Of a DNA stretch of 64,000 nt, positions 7,082 to 16,621 are shown piece by piece; the first letter of the stretch is position 1, and every line of letters starts with the position of its first letter. The notes beneath the pieces were generated by a model. That model worked only from the letters and a program-made list of their open reading frames with translations. It had not been told where the DNA came from and ran no database searches. The position numbers were made by a program, and so were the translations under genes. This DNA is from Rhizomonospora bruguierae. GTDB lineage: Bacteria; Actinomycetota; Actinomycetes; Mycobacteriales; Micromonosporaceae. The DNA is taken from positions 1-64,000 of the forward strand of contig NZ_BBQH01000079.1 of the NCBI RefSeq assembly GCF_018397995.1, read 5' to 3'.

Positions 7082-9298
7082 TCAGGAGCCCGACACCGGC
7101 GCGGCGGCGGCCGGCCCATCCTCCGGGCGGACCGCCCGCAGCAGCACCGAGGCCACGTCCACCACCTCGACGTCCTGGTCCGCCGCGCCGGACGCCTTCT
7201 TGCCGGTCACCCCGTCGCCGAGCATCGTGAAGCAGAACGGGCAGCCGACCGCGATGGTCTTCGCGCCGGTGGCGAGCGCCTCCTCGACGCGCTCCACGTT
7301 GATCCGCTTACCGATCCGCTCCTCCATCCACATTCGGGCGCCACCCGCGCCGCAGCAGAAGGAGCGCTCGCTGTTGCGCGGCATCTCGACAAGGCCGCCG
7401 GCGCGGTCCGCCGAGGACGGCGCCCCCGAGCCGGCTCGGACGGCGGAGCCGAGCACCTCGCGCGGCGGCGTGTACACCTGGTTGTGCCGGCCCAGGTAGC
7501 ACGGGTCGTGGTAGGTCACCCCGCCGTCGATCGGCTGGACCGGCGTCAGCCGGCCGGTCGCGACCAGGTGGGACAGCAACTGGGTGTGGTGTATCACCTC
7601 GTACTGGCCGCCGAGCTGCCCGTACTCGTTGCCCAGCGTGTTGAAGCAGTGCGGGCAACTGGCCACGATCTTCTTGACGCCCGCCTCGTTCAGCGTCTCG
7701 ACGTTCTGCTGCGCGAGCAGCTGGAAGACGAACTCGTTGCCGATCCGGCGCGCCGGGTCGCCGGTGCAGGTCTCGCCGTTGCCGAGGATGGCGAAGTCCA
7801 CGCCGGCTTCGTGCAGCAGCGTGGCCACCGCCCGGGTGGTCTTCTTCGCCCGGTCCTCGAACGCGCCGGCGCAGCCGACCCAGAACAGGTACTCGAAGTC
7901 CTCTCCCGAGTCGGCGCGCTTGACCTCGAAGTCCAGCCCCCTGGTCCAGTCCTCGCGGGTGTTCGGCGGCGCGCCCCACGGGTTGCCCTTGTTCTCCAGG
8001 TTGCGCAGCATCACGCCGGCCTCGCTGGGGAAGCTGGACTCGATCATCACCTGGTACCGGCGCATGTCGACGATGTGATCGACGTGCTCGATGTCCACCG
8101 GGCACTGCTCCACGCAGGCGCCGCAGGTGGTGCAGGACCACAGCACGTCCGGGTCGATGATGCCGCCGACGTCCGCGCCGCCGACCAGCGGGCGCTCCGC
8201 CTCGGCCAGGGCCAGCACGTTCACCCCGGCCAACTGCTCCCGGGTGGCCTGCTCCTCACCGGTCAGGTCCTTGCCGCCGCCGGCCAGCAGGTACGGGGCC
8301 TTGGCGTAGGCGTGGTCGCGCAGCGAGAGCACGAGCAGCTTCGGCGACAGCGGCTTGCCGGTGTTCCAGGCCGGGCACTGGGACTGGCACCGCCCACACT
8401 CGGTGCAGGTGCTGAAGTCCAGCAGGCCCTTCCAGGTGAACTGCTCGACCTGGGCCACGCCGAACTGGTCCTTCTCCGGGTCCGCCTCCTCGAAGTCCAG
8501 CGGCTTGCCGTCGCTCATCATCGGCCGCAGCGCGCCGAGCGAGGGCGCCCCGGACGGGTTGCGCTTGAAGAAGATGTTCGGGAAGGCCAGGAAGCGGTGC
8601 CAGGCCACGCCCATCGTGACGTTGAGGGCGATGGTGATCAGCCAGGTCATCGAGATAACGATTTTGATGGCGGCGGCCGCGCTGACCCCGCCCGACCAGG
8701 CCGGCAGCGCGGCGCCGACCGCGTGGCTGACCGGCGTGGCCCAGGCCGGGTGCGCGAAGCCGCCGGTCGCGACCTGGAACCCGCGGATCAGGAACCCGCA
8801 GATCAGCACCGCGAGCACCACGTACTCGACGAAGTACCCCTGCCACATGGTGGACCCGGTGAACCGGGACCGGCCGGAGCGGGCGGGCCGGTTGGCCAGC
8901 CGGATGCCGATCAGGACGAGGATGCCGAGCAGGCCGAACACGCCGAGCCACTCGGTGACGAACCCGTACGCCGCCCAGCCGCCGATCAGCGGCAGGTGGC
9001 CGGCGGCGGAGCCGACCTCGAAGTACGCCTCCAGCACCAGCAGCGAGAGCACGATGAAGGCGATCATGACGAACCAGTGGGCGGCGCCGGCCACGCTCCA
9101 CTTGAGCATCCGGGTGTGCCCGAACGTCTCCCGCAGCATGGTGACCGTGCGGGCGCCCTGGTCGCCGAACCGCTCCGGGTCGGGGCGGCCGAGCCGGATC
9201 ACCTCGGTCATCTTCAGCACGGCCCGCACCGCCAGCACCACCGCGACCGCGGTCACCAGCGCCGCGACCACCGTGGCGACGATCTGGACAGGTCCCAT
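7082..9298 (-). CDS. etfD: Membrane Fe-S oxidoreductase, EtfD-like
   Basis: About 738 residues. The N-terminal third holds five or six membrane helices of the nitrate-reductase gamma-like type. A ferredoxin-like domain with two CxxCxxCxxxCP motifs (STCTECGRCQSQCP and SCTTCGACVEQCP) binds two 4Fe-4S clusters. Two CCG (heterodisulfide-reductase) domains follow, with GCAGAFEDRA, SCPHCFNTLGNEY, DPCYLGRHNQVY and CCGAGGARMWMEE. This matches the mycobacterial protein (Rv0338c) that oxidises electron-transfer flavoprotein and reduces membrane quinone during fatty-acid beta-oxidation. The ATG at 9298 is preceded by GGGAGG at a good distance. A nested palindrome lies about 40 bases upstream. The acyl-CoA dehydrogenase at 43.3 kb is a possible indirect electron donor. 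Confidence 0.88.
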   Translation of the reverse strand: MGPVQIVATVVAALVTAVAVVLAVRAVLKMTEVIRLGRPDPERFGDQGARTVTMLRETFGHTRMLKWSVAGAAHWFVMIAFIVLSLLVLEAYFEVGSAAGHLPLIGGWAAYGFVTEWLGVFGLLGILVLIGIRLANRPARSGRSRFTGSTMWQGYFVEYVVLAVLICGFLIRGFQVATGGFAHPAWATPVSHAVGAALPAWSGGVSAAAAIKIVISMTWLITIALNVTMGVAWHRFLAFPNIFFKRNPSGAPSLGALRPMMSDGKPLDFEEADPEKDQFGVAQVEQFTWKGLLDFSTCTECGRCQSQCPAWNTGKPLSPKLLVLSLRDHAYAKAPYLLAGGGKDLTGEEQATREQLAGVNVLALAEAERPLVGGADVGGIIDPDVLWSCTTCGACVEQCPVDIEHVDHIVDMRRYQVMIESSFPSEAGVMLRNLENKGNPWGAPPNTREDWTRGLDFEVKRADSGEDFEYLFWVGCAGAFEDRAKKTTRAVATLLHEAGVDFAILGNGETCTGDPARRIGNEFVFQLLAQQNVETLNEAGVKKIVASCPHCFNTLGNEYGQLGGQYEVIHHTQLLSHLVATGRLTPVQPIDGGVTYHDPCYLGRHNQVYTPPREVLGSAVRAGSGAPSSADRAGGLVEMPRNSERSFCCGAGGARMWMEERIGKRINVERVEEALATGAKTIAVGCPFCFTMLGDGVTGKKASGAADQDVEVVDVASVLLRAVRPEDGPAAAAPVSGS

Positions 9299-9338
9299 CT
9301 GCAAGCCTCCCGGACTGCTCCGTACGGGCCAGCCTACC

Positions 9339-9364
9339 CACGTTAGTTACCCACCAGTAACGTG
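9339..9364. promoter_or_regulatory. Nested palindromic operator upstream of etfD
   Basis: The outer arms CACGTTA (9339-9345) and TAACGTG (9358-9364) are a perfect inverted repeat. Inside and overlapping them, GTTAC (9346-9350) and GTAAC (9357-9361) form a second one. It sits 41 bases before the etfD start and about 117 bases before the divergent protease gene, where a TetR-type repressor would be expected to bind. The regulator is not in this window as far as I can tell. Confidence 0.55.
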
Positions 9365-9480
9365 CGGCTTCCCGCAAGCTTGCGCCGGCGGCCCAGGATG
9401 ACCTTAAGCCAACAGTCGGATGCGTCGTCCGTCGTGCGGTCCCTAGACTCGCGCGGTCACAGGGAAAACGGGGAGGAACT

Positions 9481-12225
9481 TTGCGACCACGCACGCGCGC
9501 GGCCGGCGTCATCGCCTGCGCCGCGATAGCCGCATTAGGCGTCACCGCGGCGGCCGGGAGTCCCGGCGAGCCCGGCCGGCCCGGTGGGCCGCTGGCGGCG
9601 GATTCCAACATCGGCATCGGCGAGCCGCAGACCGACCGGGGCGCGCAGAACCCCCTGCCGGCCGACCCGGCCGAGAAGATCGGCACGGTGCCGGTCGTCG
9701 CCAAGCGGGGCCCCGCCCCCACGCCGTCCTCGGCGCTGCGCGAGCTGCGGTCCGCGCCCAAGCCGCCCGCGGTCCGGCTGGACTCCGCCGGGCGGATCCG
9801 GACGGTCACCGCGCCGGCGGGCCACGAACTGAAGCCCCCCGGCACGCCCGCCGGCGCCGAGTCCGCCGTGGTCGCGGACACCTTCGTGCGGCGATACGCG
9901 CCGGCCTTCGGGGTCTCCTCCGCCACGACGATGACCAAGGTGGGCACCATCACCCTGCCCGGCGGCGACACCGTCATCCGGTACAACCAGTACGCCGCCA
10001 GCCTGCCGGTACTCGGCGGCCAGGTCGTGGTGACCGTGAACCGCCGGGGCGTCGTCGGCGCCACCGCCGAGGCCACCCCGGCGGCGCCGGTCGCCATCGC
10101 GGCGTCCGTCCCGGCCCCCGCCGCCGCTCAGACCGCCATCGCCACGGCCGCCGCCCGCTACCAGCTGGCCGCCGGCACCCTGCACACCGACCGCCCGAAA
10201 CTCTGGCTGTACGACCCGCGCCTGGTGGACGGGCCCGGCCCGGCCGAACTGCGGCCGACGTGGCAGGTCACGGTGCACGACACCCCGGGCAGCGCGGGAC
10301 ACGGCCGCGGTGATGTCTACGTGGACGGGCTGACCGGCCAGGTCACGATGGTCATCGACGGCCACCGGGAGGTCCGCGACCGGCTCGTCTGCGACCTGAA
10401 GAACGCCGCCGTCGACCTGAACGTCCGGGAGCGGTACCGGTGCGACGGGTTCACCGGCAGCGTCGCCGTCGCCCGCCGCGAGGGCGGGGCCGCCAGTTCG
10501 ATCGCCGACGTGAACACCGTCTACGACAACCTCGGCAAGGCGTACGACTTCTTCAAGAACAAGGTCGGCCGGGACTCGTTCGACGGCCGGGGCGGGCAGA
10601 TCCGGGCCACCGTGCGGGCCTGCTACCGGGCGGCGGACGGCAGCGCGTGCCCGTACCGGAACGCGTTCTGGGAGGGCACCCAGTTCGTCTTCGGCACCGG
10701 GCTGACCGTCGACGACATCACCGCGCACGAGTTCACCCACGGCGTCACCGAGCACACCTCGAACCTGATCTACTGGCGCCAGTCCGGCGCGATCAACGAG
10801 GCGCTCTCGGACATCTTCGGCCAGTTCGTCGACCTCCAGACCCCCGCCGACGACGCCGGCGCGGCCCACTGGCAGATCGGCGAGGACTCGGTTGTCGGCC
10901 CGATCCGGGACATGGCGAACCCGACCCTGTTCCGCCAGCCCGACCGGTACTCCAGCGACTACTGGGATCTGGACCCGGACGGCTACCGGGACAACGGCGG
11001 CGTGCACACCAACTCCGGGGTGGCGAACAAGGCGGCGTACCTGATCGTCAGCGGCGGCACCTTCAACGGGCAGACGATCGCCTCGATCGGCACCAACGAA
11101 CTGAACGCGATCGACAAGTCCGCGCTGCTCTGGTACCGGGTGCAGAACCTGCTGCCGTCCGGGGCGGACTACCGGGACCTGGGCGCCACGCTCAGCTCCG
11201 CCTGCCGGGCCCTGGTGGGCTACGCCGGCTTCACCGCCACCAACTGCACCCAGGTCGACAAGGCGGTCACGGCGACCGAGATGGACATGGCGCCCGAGAC
11301 CGGCGGGCACGGCGCCGCCGAGGCGCCCGAGTGCGCCAGCCCGGGCCAGCCCACCCGGAGTCTGTACTACGACGGCATGGAGCGGGCCGGCACCGGGTGG
11401 CTGCGCAGCAACACCGGCGTCTGGGCGTACTCGCCGTCGGCGCAGGTGCCGTTCACCTACGCGGCAGCCGGGAAGGGTTCGCTGAACGGGTACGCGTACC
11501 CGGGTAACGGCGCCAACGGCACGACCGCCGAGATGCGGGAGCCGGTCACCCTGCCCGCCGGAACCAGCTACCTGCGGTTCGCGCACAGCCTGGACTCGAA
11601 CGGCCCGGCCGGCGGGATCCAGGTGCAGGTGAACACCGGTGGTGGATGGAGCAACCTGACCGCGCCGTCGACCGGCATCCCGCAGAGCGGCGGGCTGATC
11701 GCGACCCCGATCACCACGCAGGGGTTCGGCTCGACCCGCTTCGATCTGACCGCGTACGCCGGGCAGGACGTCCGGTTCCGGTTCCAGGTGAAGGCGGCGT
11801 CGGGCCAGTACCTCGACTGGTACGTGGACGAGTTCTCGATCTACCAGTGCCAGACCGCCGTGGGCGAGCCCCGGACCGTGAATGCCCGGTTGACCTCGGA
11901 CAAGACCGGCGCCACGGTCACCTGGGACGCGCCCCGGTACGCCGGGCCGGGCGTGGCCCGGTACGAGGTGCTGGTGACCCCGGCGCCGGCCGGCAGCACG
12001 GACGGCGCCTACACCACCACCGCGCCGAGCCTCACCCTGACCGGGCTGGACCCGGCCGTCGGGTACCTGCTCTCGGTGCGGGCCGTGGGTACGGACGGCG
12101 TGGCCGGGGTGGGGGTCTCCGCCGAGCCGCTCAGCGGGGAGCCGCCGATCGGGTGCACGACCGCCTGCCGCCCACCGGCGGGCGATCCGCCGCGGCCGCT
12201 GCCGCCGGTACCCCCGGTGAAGTAG
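9481..12225 (+). CDS. Secreted M4 (thermolysin-family) metalloprotease with C-terminal accessory domains
   Basis: 914 residues, an exported zinc protease. A signal peptide occupies roughly residues 1-25 (MRPRTRAAGVIACAAIAAL). An FTP/PepSY-type propeptide follows to about 300. The M4 catalytic domain has the zinc motif HEFTH at 416-420 and the third ligand Glu440 in NEALSD, plus a later HTNSGVANKAAY. After the enzyme come a jelly-roll segment (about 620-795, with FDLTAYAGQDVRFRFQV) and a fibronectin type III-like domain before a Pro-rich end. The start is TTG 9481, 4 bases after GGGGAGG. A TAGACT hexamer at 9444-9449 may be the -10 element. It is a single gene ended by a strong terminator. Confidence 0.93.
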   Translation: MRPRTRAAGVIACAAIAALGVTAAAGSPGEPGRPGGPLAADSNIGIGEPQTDRGAQNPLPADPAEKIGTVPVVAKRGPAPTPSSALRELRSAPKPPAVRLDSAGRIRTVTAPAGHELKPPGTPAGAESAVVADTFVRRYAPAFGVSSATTMTKVGTITLPGGDTVIRYNQYAASLPVLGGQVVVTVNRRGVVGATAEATPAAPVAIAASVPAPAAAQTAIATAAARYQLAAGTLHTDRPKLWLYDPRLVDGPGPAELRPTWQVTVHDTPGSAGHGRGDVYVDGLTGQVTMVIDGHREVRDRLVCDLKNAAVDLNVRERYRCDGFTGSVAVARREGGAASSIADVNTVYDNLGKAYDFFKNKVGRDSFDGRGGQIRATVRACYRAADGSACPYRNAFWEGTQFVFGTGLTVDDITAHEFTHGVTEHTSNLIYWRQSGAINEALSDIFGQFVDLQTPADDAGAAHWQIGEDSVVGPIRDMANPTLFRQPDRYSSDYWDLDPDGYRDNGGVHTNSGVANKAAYLIVSGGTFNGQTIASIGTNELNAIDKSALLWYRVQNLLPSGADYRDLGATLSSACRALVGYAGFTATNCTQVDKAVTATEMDMAPETGGHGAAEAPECASPGQPTRSLYYDGMERAGTGWLRSNTGVWAYSPSAQVPFTYAAAGKGSLNGYAYPGNGANGTTAEMREPVTLPAGTSYLRFAHSLDSNGPAGGIQVQVNTGGGWSNLTAPSTGIPQSGGLIATPITTQGFGSTRFDLTAYAGQDVRFRFQVKAASGQYLDWYVDEFSIYQCQTAVGEPRTVNARLTSDKTGATVTWDAPRYAGPGVARYEVLVTPAPAGSTDGAYTTTAPSLTLTGLDPAVGYLLSVRAVGTDGVAGVGVSAEPLSGEPPIGCTTACRPPAGDPPRPLPPVPPVK

Positions 12226-12240
12226 CGCGACAGGTACGAC

Positions 12241-12273
12241 AAGGGCGGGTGCGGCGATACCGCACCCGCCCTT
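12241..12273 (+). terminator. Terminator of the M4 protease gene
   Basis: AAGGGCGGGTGCGG (12241-12254) pairs perfectly with CCGCACCCGCCCTT (12260-12273), a 14-bp GC-rich stem with a 5-base loop followed by TTCG. It lies 16 bases after the stop codon. Confidence 0.85.
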
Positions 12274-12298
12274 TCGCGCTATTCGGGCATTGCCCACA

Positions 12299-12321
12299 TT
12301 GTGGATAAGCCCTGTGGATAA
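12299..12321. promoter_or_regulatory. Tandem pair of DnaA-box-like sequences
   Basis: TTGTGGATAA (12299-12308) and CTGTGGATAA (12312-12321) are two direct copies of the DnaA box (reverse of TTATCCACA), 13 bases apart. They lie in the spacer between the protease terminator and the 3' end of crgA. The gene cluster to the right is normally near oriC, so DnaA binding here is plausible. Two boxes are far too few for an origin. Confidence 0.5.
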
Positions 12322-12364
12322 CGGCGGCGGTGCCGCCGGCCGCTGCGGGCCGGCACCGCGTGGC

Positions 12365-12631
12365 TCAGCGCCAGCGGGACAGGATGCCCAGCGCGGCGAC
12401 CATGCCGCCGAAGCCGACCGCCAGGTTCCAGTACTTCCAGCTCGCCACCGGGTACGCGCCCTCGGAGAGGTAGTACACCACCAGCCAGCCGATGCCGAGC
12501 ACGATCAGCGCCACCGCGGTGATGGGCAGCGCGACGTGACTCGGCTTCTTGCGGACCGCCGTGGTCGTCGCCGGCCGCACGTCCGCCGGGGGCGTGTAGA
12601 CCTTCTTCTTGCGGACTGTGGACTTCGGCAC
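12365..12631 (-). CDS. crgA: Cell division protein CrgA
   Basis: 88 residues, a septal membrane protein of actinobacteria that bridges FtsZ, FtsQ and penicillin-binding proteins and restrains or coordinates septation. The family start PKSTVRKKKVYTPPADVRP is clear, followed by two membrane helices (HVALPITAVALIVLGIGWLVVYYLS and WNLAVGFGGMVAALGILSRW), the usual CrgA layout and length. The GTG at 12631 is chosen to match the family N-terminus MPKSKVRKK. It lies divergent from the DUF881 gene, as in mycobacteria. Confidence 0.93.
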   Translation of the reverse strand: MPKSTVRKKKVYTPPADVRPATTTAVRKKPSHVALPITAVALIVLGIGWLVVYYLSEGAYPVASWKYWNLAVGFGGMVAALGILSRWR

Positions 12632-12812
12632 GGCGCACTCCTGGAGGGGAACTGGCACGAACGTCGTCGGCCCCGGACGCCCGACGGAGCCCGGCACCCG
12701 TGGTGACGAATAATGTTCGACGACTAGCGTAGTCAAATCGGCGGGCCATGGCACCATCGGGGCCAAATACCGGACCGCCGGGCGGGCGGCCGAACCGCCA
12801 CAGGGAGGTGTG

Positions 12813-13619
12813 ATGCAGTACACATCCAGCGCCTCCTCGTGGCGCACCGTGCTCCGCCGGGCCCGGCGCGGGCTGCTCCCCCGGCCCAGCGAGCGGCGGA
12901 CCGGGTGGTCGCTCGGGGTGCCCCTGATCGCCCTGGCCGCCGGCCTGTTGTTCACCACCACCGCCACCACCGCCGGCGGCACCTCCCTACGGGACGACCG
13001 CCGCCCCCAACTCGCCCAGCTCATCGAGGAGCGGCGCAAGCAGGTGGCGAGCGAGGACGCCCAGGCGGCGGCCCTGCGGCAGCGGGTGGAGGCGGCGACC
13101 AACGCCATCGCCGGCTCCGACCGGCCGATCGCGGAGCAGCGGGCGCGCAGCGACCGGGAACGGACCGCCGCCGGCTTCAGCGCCCTGCACGGCCCCGGGC
13201 TCACCGTCCAGCTCAACGACGCCCCGCAGCGCGCCGACGGCAGCAAGCCGGCCGGCGCCACCAACGACGACCTCGTGGTCCACGAGGCGGACGTGCGTGC
13301 CGTGGTCAACGCGCTGTGGGCCGGCGGCGCCGAGGCCATGTCGATCATGGGCGTGCGGGTGATCAACACGAGCGCGGTCCGCTGCGTCGGCAACACCCTC
13401 CTGCTCCACGGCAGGGTGTACTCGCCCCCGTTCGTCATCACCGCCATCGGCGATGCGGGCCGGATGCGGCAGGCTCTGAACGCGGCCGAAAACGTGCAGT
13501 GGTTCCGGGAGGCCGCCCGCGACTACGGTCTGGGTTACACCGAGAAGGTGGAGACGGACGTGACGGTGCCGGCATACCAGGACTCCGGCACCCTCCGGTA
13601 CGCAGAGGTGGTGCGATGA
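12813..13619 (+). CDS. DUF881 membrane protein
   Basis: 268 residues with one N-terminal membrane helix ([21 protein letters not shown]), then a coiled coil rich in Glu/Arg/Ala and a DUF881 domain ([58 protein letters not shown]). The biochemical role is unknown. In actinobacteria this family is regularly found in the division/kinase cluster next to crgA, which suggests a cell-envelope or division role. The ATG at 12813 follows GGGAGG by 4 bases. Its stop overlaps the start of the sortase gene (ATGA), so the two are co-translated. Confidence 0.9.
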   Translation: MQYTSSASSWRTVLRRARRGLLPRPSERRTGWSLGVPLIALAAGLLFTTTATTAGGTSLRDDRRPQLAQLIEERRKQVASEDAQAAALRQRVEAATNAIAGSDRPIAEQRARSDRERTAAGFSALHGPGLTVQLNDAPQRADGSKPAGATNDDLVVHEADVRAVVNALWAGGAEAMSIMGVRVINTSAVRCVGNTLLLHGRVYSPPFVITAIGDAGRMRQALNAAENVQWFREAARDYGLGYTEKVETDVTVPAYQDSGTLRYAEVVR

Positions 13620-15592
13620 CCGAAACGCGGCCGGGCGACGACCCTCCGCGCCCCTCCAGCGGGCGTCACCGGCGGACCGACCCGGACGAGACCGCCGTCA
13701 TCCCCCGCTACATCGACCTGCACTTCGAACCGACCCCGACCGCGCCCCCGGCCCCGGTCGTGCCGCCGGCCGTGCCCGCGGCCGTGCCGCCGGCCGCGCT
13801 ATCGGGGCCCTCGCCGGAGGGCATCCATCCCCAACCCGGCCCTCCGCCGCCGCCCCCGATCCCGGACCCGCCGGAGCCACCCCCGCCGCCGGTCCCGGCC
13901 CCCGGGCCGGACCCGACCCCGCCCGGCCCGCCGCCGCCCCCACCGGCCTTCCCACCGCGGGGCGAGTCCCCCGGAGCGGGAACGTTCCCGGCTCAGCCCG
14001 CCGCGTTCGGCGGGCCCCCGCCCGCAGCCACGGCACCACCAGGGCCACCCAGCGCCCCGCCCGCGGCACCACCTGGGCCACCCAGCGCTGCGCCCGCGGC
14101 ACCACCGGGGCCTCCTGGCGCACTGCCGTTCGCAGCCCAACCCTCCGCGCTGTTCGCGGTTCCCCAGGTGCGGGAGCCGCGTTTCCGCGCTCCGGTGAAT
14201 GGCCACCCGGTGCCACTCACGCCGCCCGCCGGGCCACCGACCGCGCCCGCCGCGCCACCGGCGCCACCGGCCGCGCTGTCGGTCTCACCCGCCGCGCCAC
14301 CAGGTCCACGTGCCGCACCGCCGATCTCCCCCGCCGCGCCACCGATGCCACCGGCCGCGCTGTCGGTCTCACCCGCCGCGCCACCGGCCACGCGCGCCGC
14401 ACCACCACCAACCTCACCGGCCGCGCAGTCGGTCTCGCCGGCCGCGGCACCGGGGCCACGGACCGCACCACCAACCTCACCCGCCGCGCCGCCGGCCCCA
14501 CGCGACGCAGCACCGGGCCCGCGCTTCGCGCCGCCGATCTCGCTCGCATCGCCGCCGGCGCCACCCGCCGCGCCGCCGGGCTCCCACCCGGCCGGCCTGG
14601 CGGCGGACGTCACGGCCGTCCAGCCGCGGATCGCGCCGCCACTGGACGCCGGGGCCACCACGGTGCTGCCGGTGGTGAACGTCCGACCGGGTGCGCCCTC
14701 CGAGGCGATGACCGCGCTGATCCCCGCCGTTCCGGCCGGCCCCGCGGCGCCCGAAACCGCTCCGGCCGGCGCTGGCGAGGGGCCGGCGGAGGCGGGGGAC
14801 GGGGACGACGGCGAGCCGAAGCCCAAGCGGGGCGAGCGGGTGGTACCGCTGCGACCGGTCCAGACGGACGCCGGGTACAAGAGCGTCTACTCACAGCTCA
14901 CCCGCAGCACCGCGGGTAGCGTGACCCTGACGGTGCTGCGCGGCGCGGGCGAGGTGCTGATCACCTTCGGCCTGGTGGTGCTGCTGTTCGCCGCGTACGA
15001 GGTGTGGGGCAAGACCACGATCGTGGACGCCCACCAGAGCGACCTGGAACAGCAGGTCGAGCAGCAGTGGGCGCAGCCGACCACCGGCGCGTCGCAGGGG
15101 CCGAACTACGTGCCGCCGCCCGGCGACGCGGTCGCCCGGCTGTACATCCCGAAGCTCGACAAGCGCTGGGTGGTCGTGGAGGGCGTCACGGCGAAGGACA
15201 TCCGGTACGCGCCGGGCCACTACCCGAAGACCGCCATGCCGGGCGACCTCGGCAACTTCTCCGTCGCCGGGCACCGGAACCGGGCCATCTTCTGGCGGAT
15301 CGACGAGCTGCACGTGGGCGACGACATCATCGTCGAGACGCGGACGAACTGGTACCACTACAAGGTCTACGGGCAGCAGATCGTCACGCCGCGGCAGATC
15401 GAGGTGGTCGCACCGGTGCCGAACCATCCCGGCCGCACGCCCGAAGAGGCGCTGCTCACCCTGACCACCTGCAACCCGAAGTTCGACAACTACCAGCGCC
15501 TGATCGTGCACGCCCGGCTCGACGGCGAACCCCGGCCACACGACGCCGGCCCCCCGATCGGCCTCGGCAAGCTGCTGGTGGGCAAGGGGTAG
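13616..15592 (+). CDS. Class E sortase with a very long Pro/Ala-rich N-terminal region
   Basis: 658 residues. Residues 1-430 are cytoplasmic and extremely Pro/Ala-rich, including long runs of PPP, PAAPP and repeated SPAAPP-type units. One membrane helix follows (about 435-465, [19 protein letters not shown]). The sortase domain is from about 495 to the end, with catalytic His553 (VAGHRN), Cys619 (TLTTCNP) and Arg628 ([10 protein letters not shown]). Class E sortases attach proteins with a sorting signal such as LAxTG to the cell wall. No such substrate signal was noticed among the window's proteins. The ATG at 13616 overlaps the DUF881 stop. The N-terminal extension is far longer than the usual sortase E tail. 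Confidence 0.92.
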   Translation: MTETRPGDDPPRPSSGRHRRTDPDETAVIPRYIDLHFEPTPTAPPAPVVPPAVPAAVPPAALSGPSPEGIHPQPGPPPPPPIPDPPEPPPPPVPAPGPDPTPPGPPPPPPAFPPRGESPGAGTFPAQPAAFGGPPPAATAPPGPPSAPPAAPPGPPSAAPAAPPGPPGALPFAAQPSALFAVPQVREPRFRAPVNGHPVPLTPPAGPPTAPAAPPAPPAALSVSPAAPPGPRAAPPISPAAPPMPPAALSVSPAAPPATRAAPPPTSPAAQSVSPAAAPGPRTAPPTSPAAPPAPRDAAPGPRFAPPISLASPPAPPAAPPGSHPAGLAADVTAVQPRIAPPLDAGATTVLPVVNVRPGAPSEAMTALIPAVPAGPAAPETAPAGAGEGPAEAGDGDDGEPKPKRGERVVPLRPVQTDAGYKSVYSQLTRSTAGSVTLTVLRGAGEVLITFGLVVLLFAAYEVWGKTTIVDAHQSDLEQQVEQQWAQPTTGASQGPNYVPPPGDAVARLYIPKLDKRWVVVEGVTAKDIRYAPGHYPKTAMPGDLGNFSVAGHRNRAIFWRIDELHVGDDIIVETRTNWYHYKVYGQQIVTPRQIEVVAPVPNHPGRTPEEALLTLTTCNPKFDNYQRLIVHARLDGEPRPHDAGPPIGLGKLLVGKG

Positions 15593-15598
15593 CCGGAG

Positions 15599-15889
15599 AT
15601 GTACGCCTGGATCTGGCGGCACCTGCCGTTCCGCCGCTGGTACCTGAAGCTGGGCCTGGCGCTGGCGCTGATCGCCGGCGTGTGCGCGCTGCTGTGGTAC
15701 GTGGTGTTCCCCCTGGCCGAGCCGCTGCTGCCGTTCGACGACGTGCAGGTCACCGACGGCACGGGCGGTACCGGCGGGGACCAGGTCGGCGACCCCGACG
15801 CGCCCGGCGGCGACCCGGAGGACCACGAGCTGTACTACTCCACCGAGGAGGCGACCGCCTCCCCGACCGCCACCGGCCTGCCGAGGTGA
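15599..15889 (+). CDS. Small membrane protein conserved beside sortase and pabA
   Basis: 96 residues: a short basic start (MYAWIWRHLPFRRWYLKLG), one membrane helix (LALALIAGVCALLWYVVFPL), then an acidic Gly/Asp-rich outer segment with PLLPFDDVQV. It begins 6 bases after the sortase stop and runs to within 5 bases of the pabA start, so it is in the same operon. The function is unknown. The WAEPLLPF-like motif after the helix is, to my knowledge, recurrent in actinobacterial proteins at this locus. Confidence 0.8.
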   Translation: MYAWIWRHLPFRRWYLKLGLALALIAGVCALLWYVVFPLAEPLLPFDDVQVTDGTGGTGGDQVGDPDAPGGDPEDHELYYSTEEATASPTATGLPR

Positions 15890-15894
15890 ACCCC

Positions 15895-16545
15895 GTGCGC
15901 GTCCTGGTCATCGACAACTACGACTCGTTCGTGTTCAACATCGTCCAGTACCTGGGGCAGCTCGGCGCCGAGTGCGAGGTCCGCCGCAACGATGAGATCG
16001 ATGTGGCGGCGGTGGGCCGGTCCGGCGCGGCCGGCGTGCTGCTCTCCCCCGGCCCGGGTACGCCGGAGCGGGCCGGCGTCTGCATGGACGTGGTTGAGCG
16101 GTACGCGGGACGGCTGCCGATCTTCGGGGTGTGCCTGGGGCACCAGGCGATCGGGGCGGCGTTCGGTGCCACCGTGGCCCGCGCGCCGGAACTGCTGCAC
16201 GGCAAGACCTCGGAGGTTCTACACAAGGGCGCGGGCGTCCTGACCGGGCTGCCCGACCCGTTCACCGCCACCCGGTACCACTCGCTCGCCGTGGTCGAGT
16301 CGACGCTCCCGGAGGAGATCGAGGTGACCGGCCGGACCGGATCCGGGGTGGTGATGGCGATGCGGCACCGCACGCTGCCGGTGGAGGGCGTGCAGTTCCA
16401 CCCGGAGTCGGTACTCACCCAGGGCGGGCACCTGATGCTGGCCAACTGGCTGGCGGGGTGCGGCCTGCCCAGCGCCCTGGCCGCCGCACCGGCCCTGGCC
16501 GCGGACGTCGAGGCCCGCCGCCTCGCCGCCTTCGCCACCGCCTGA
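15895..16545 (+). CDS. pabA: Glutamine amidotransferase: aminodeoxychorismate/anthranilate synthase component II
   Basis: 216 residues, a class I amidotransferase that supplies ammonia from glutamine to chorismate, for folate (p-aminobenzoate) and/or tryptophan synthesis. The start VRVLVIDNYDSFVFNIVQYL, the nucleophile motif FGVCLGHQAIG (Cys near residue 80), LSPGPGTPERAG, and the His-Glu pair in VQFHPESVLT are all intact. The GTG at 15895 is preferred over 15886 because it matches the family start and has GAGG 8 bases upstream. It is the last gene of the plus-strand operon, convergent with pknB. Distinguishing trpG from pabA by sequence alone is not safe; the mycobacterial gene here is called trpG/pabA. 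Confidence 0.9.
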   Translation: MRVLVIDNYDSFVFNIVQYLGQLGAECEVRRNDEIDVAAVGRSGAAGVLLSPGPGTPERAGVCMDVVERYAGRLPIFGVCLGHQAIGAAFGATVARAPELLHGKTSEVLHKGAGVLTGLPDPFTATRYHSLAVVESTLPEEIEVTGRTGSGVVMAMRHRTLPVEGVQFHPESVLTQGGHLMLANWLAGCGLPSALAAAPALAADVEARRLAAFATA

Positions 16546-16621
16546 CCGGCCTGCTCCGCCCCGCCCACCCATGGCCGCGGTGCCTGGCGGCGCCCCGCAG
16601 TCCCGCTTCACCGAGACCCGG

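Noticed and set aside
6560-9346. A 928-codon plus-strand frame opposite etfD
   Set aside because: The minus strand encodes clear Fe-S cluster motifs. The plus frame is a low-complexity shadow.
9535-12297. Long minus-strand open frame antisense to the M4 protease
   Set aside because: It is open only because of the high GC content. The plus-strand protein has intact catalytic motifs, a signal peptide and a terminator; the antisense frame has no recognisable domain.
12299-12321. The chromosomal origin itself
   Set aside because: Only two DnaA boxes are present, with no AT-rich unwinding region and no dnaA/dnaN in view.
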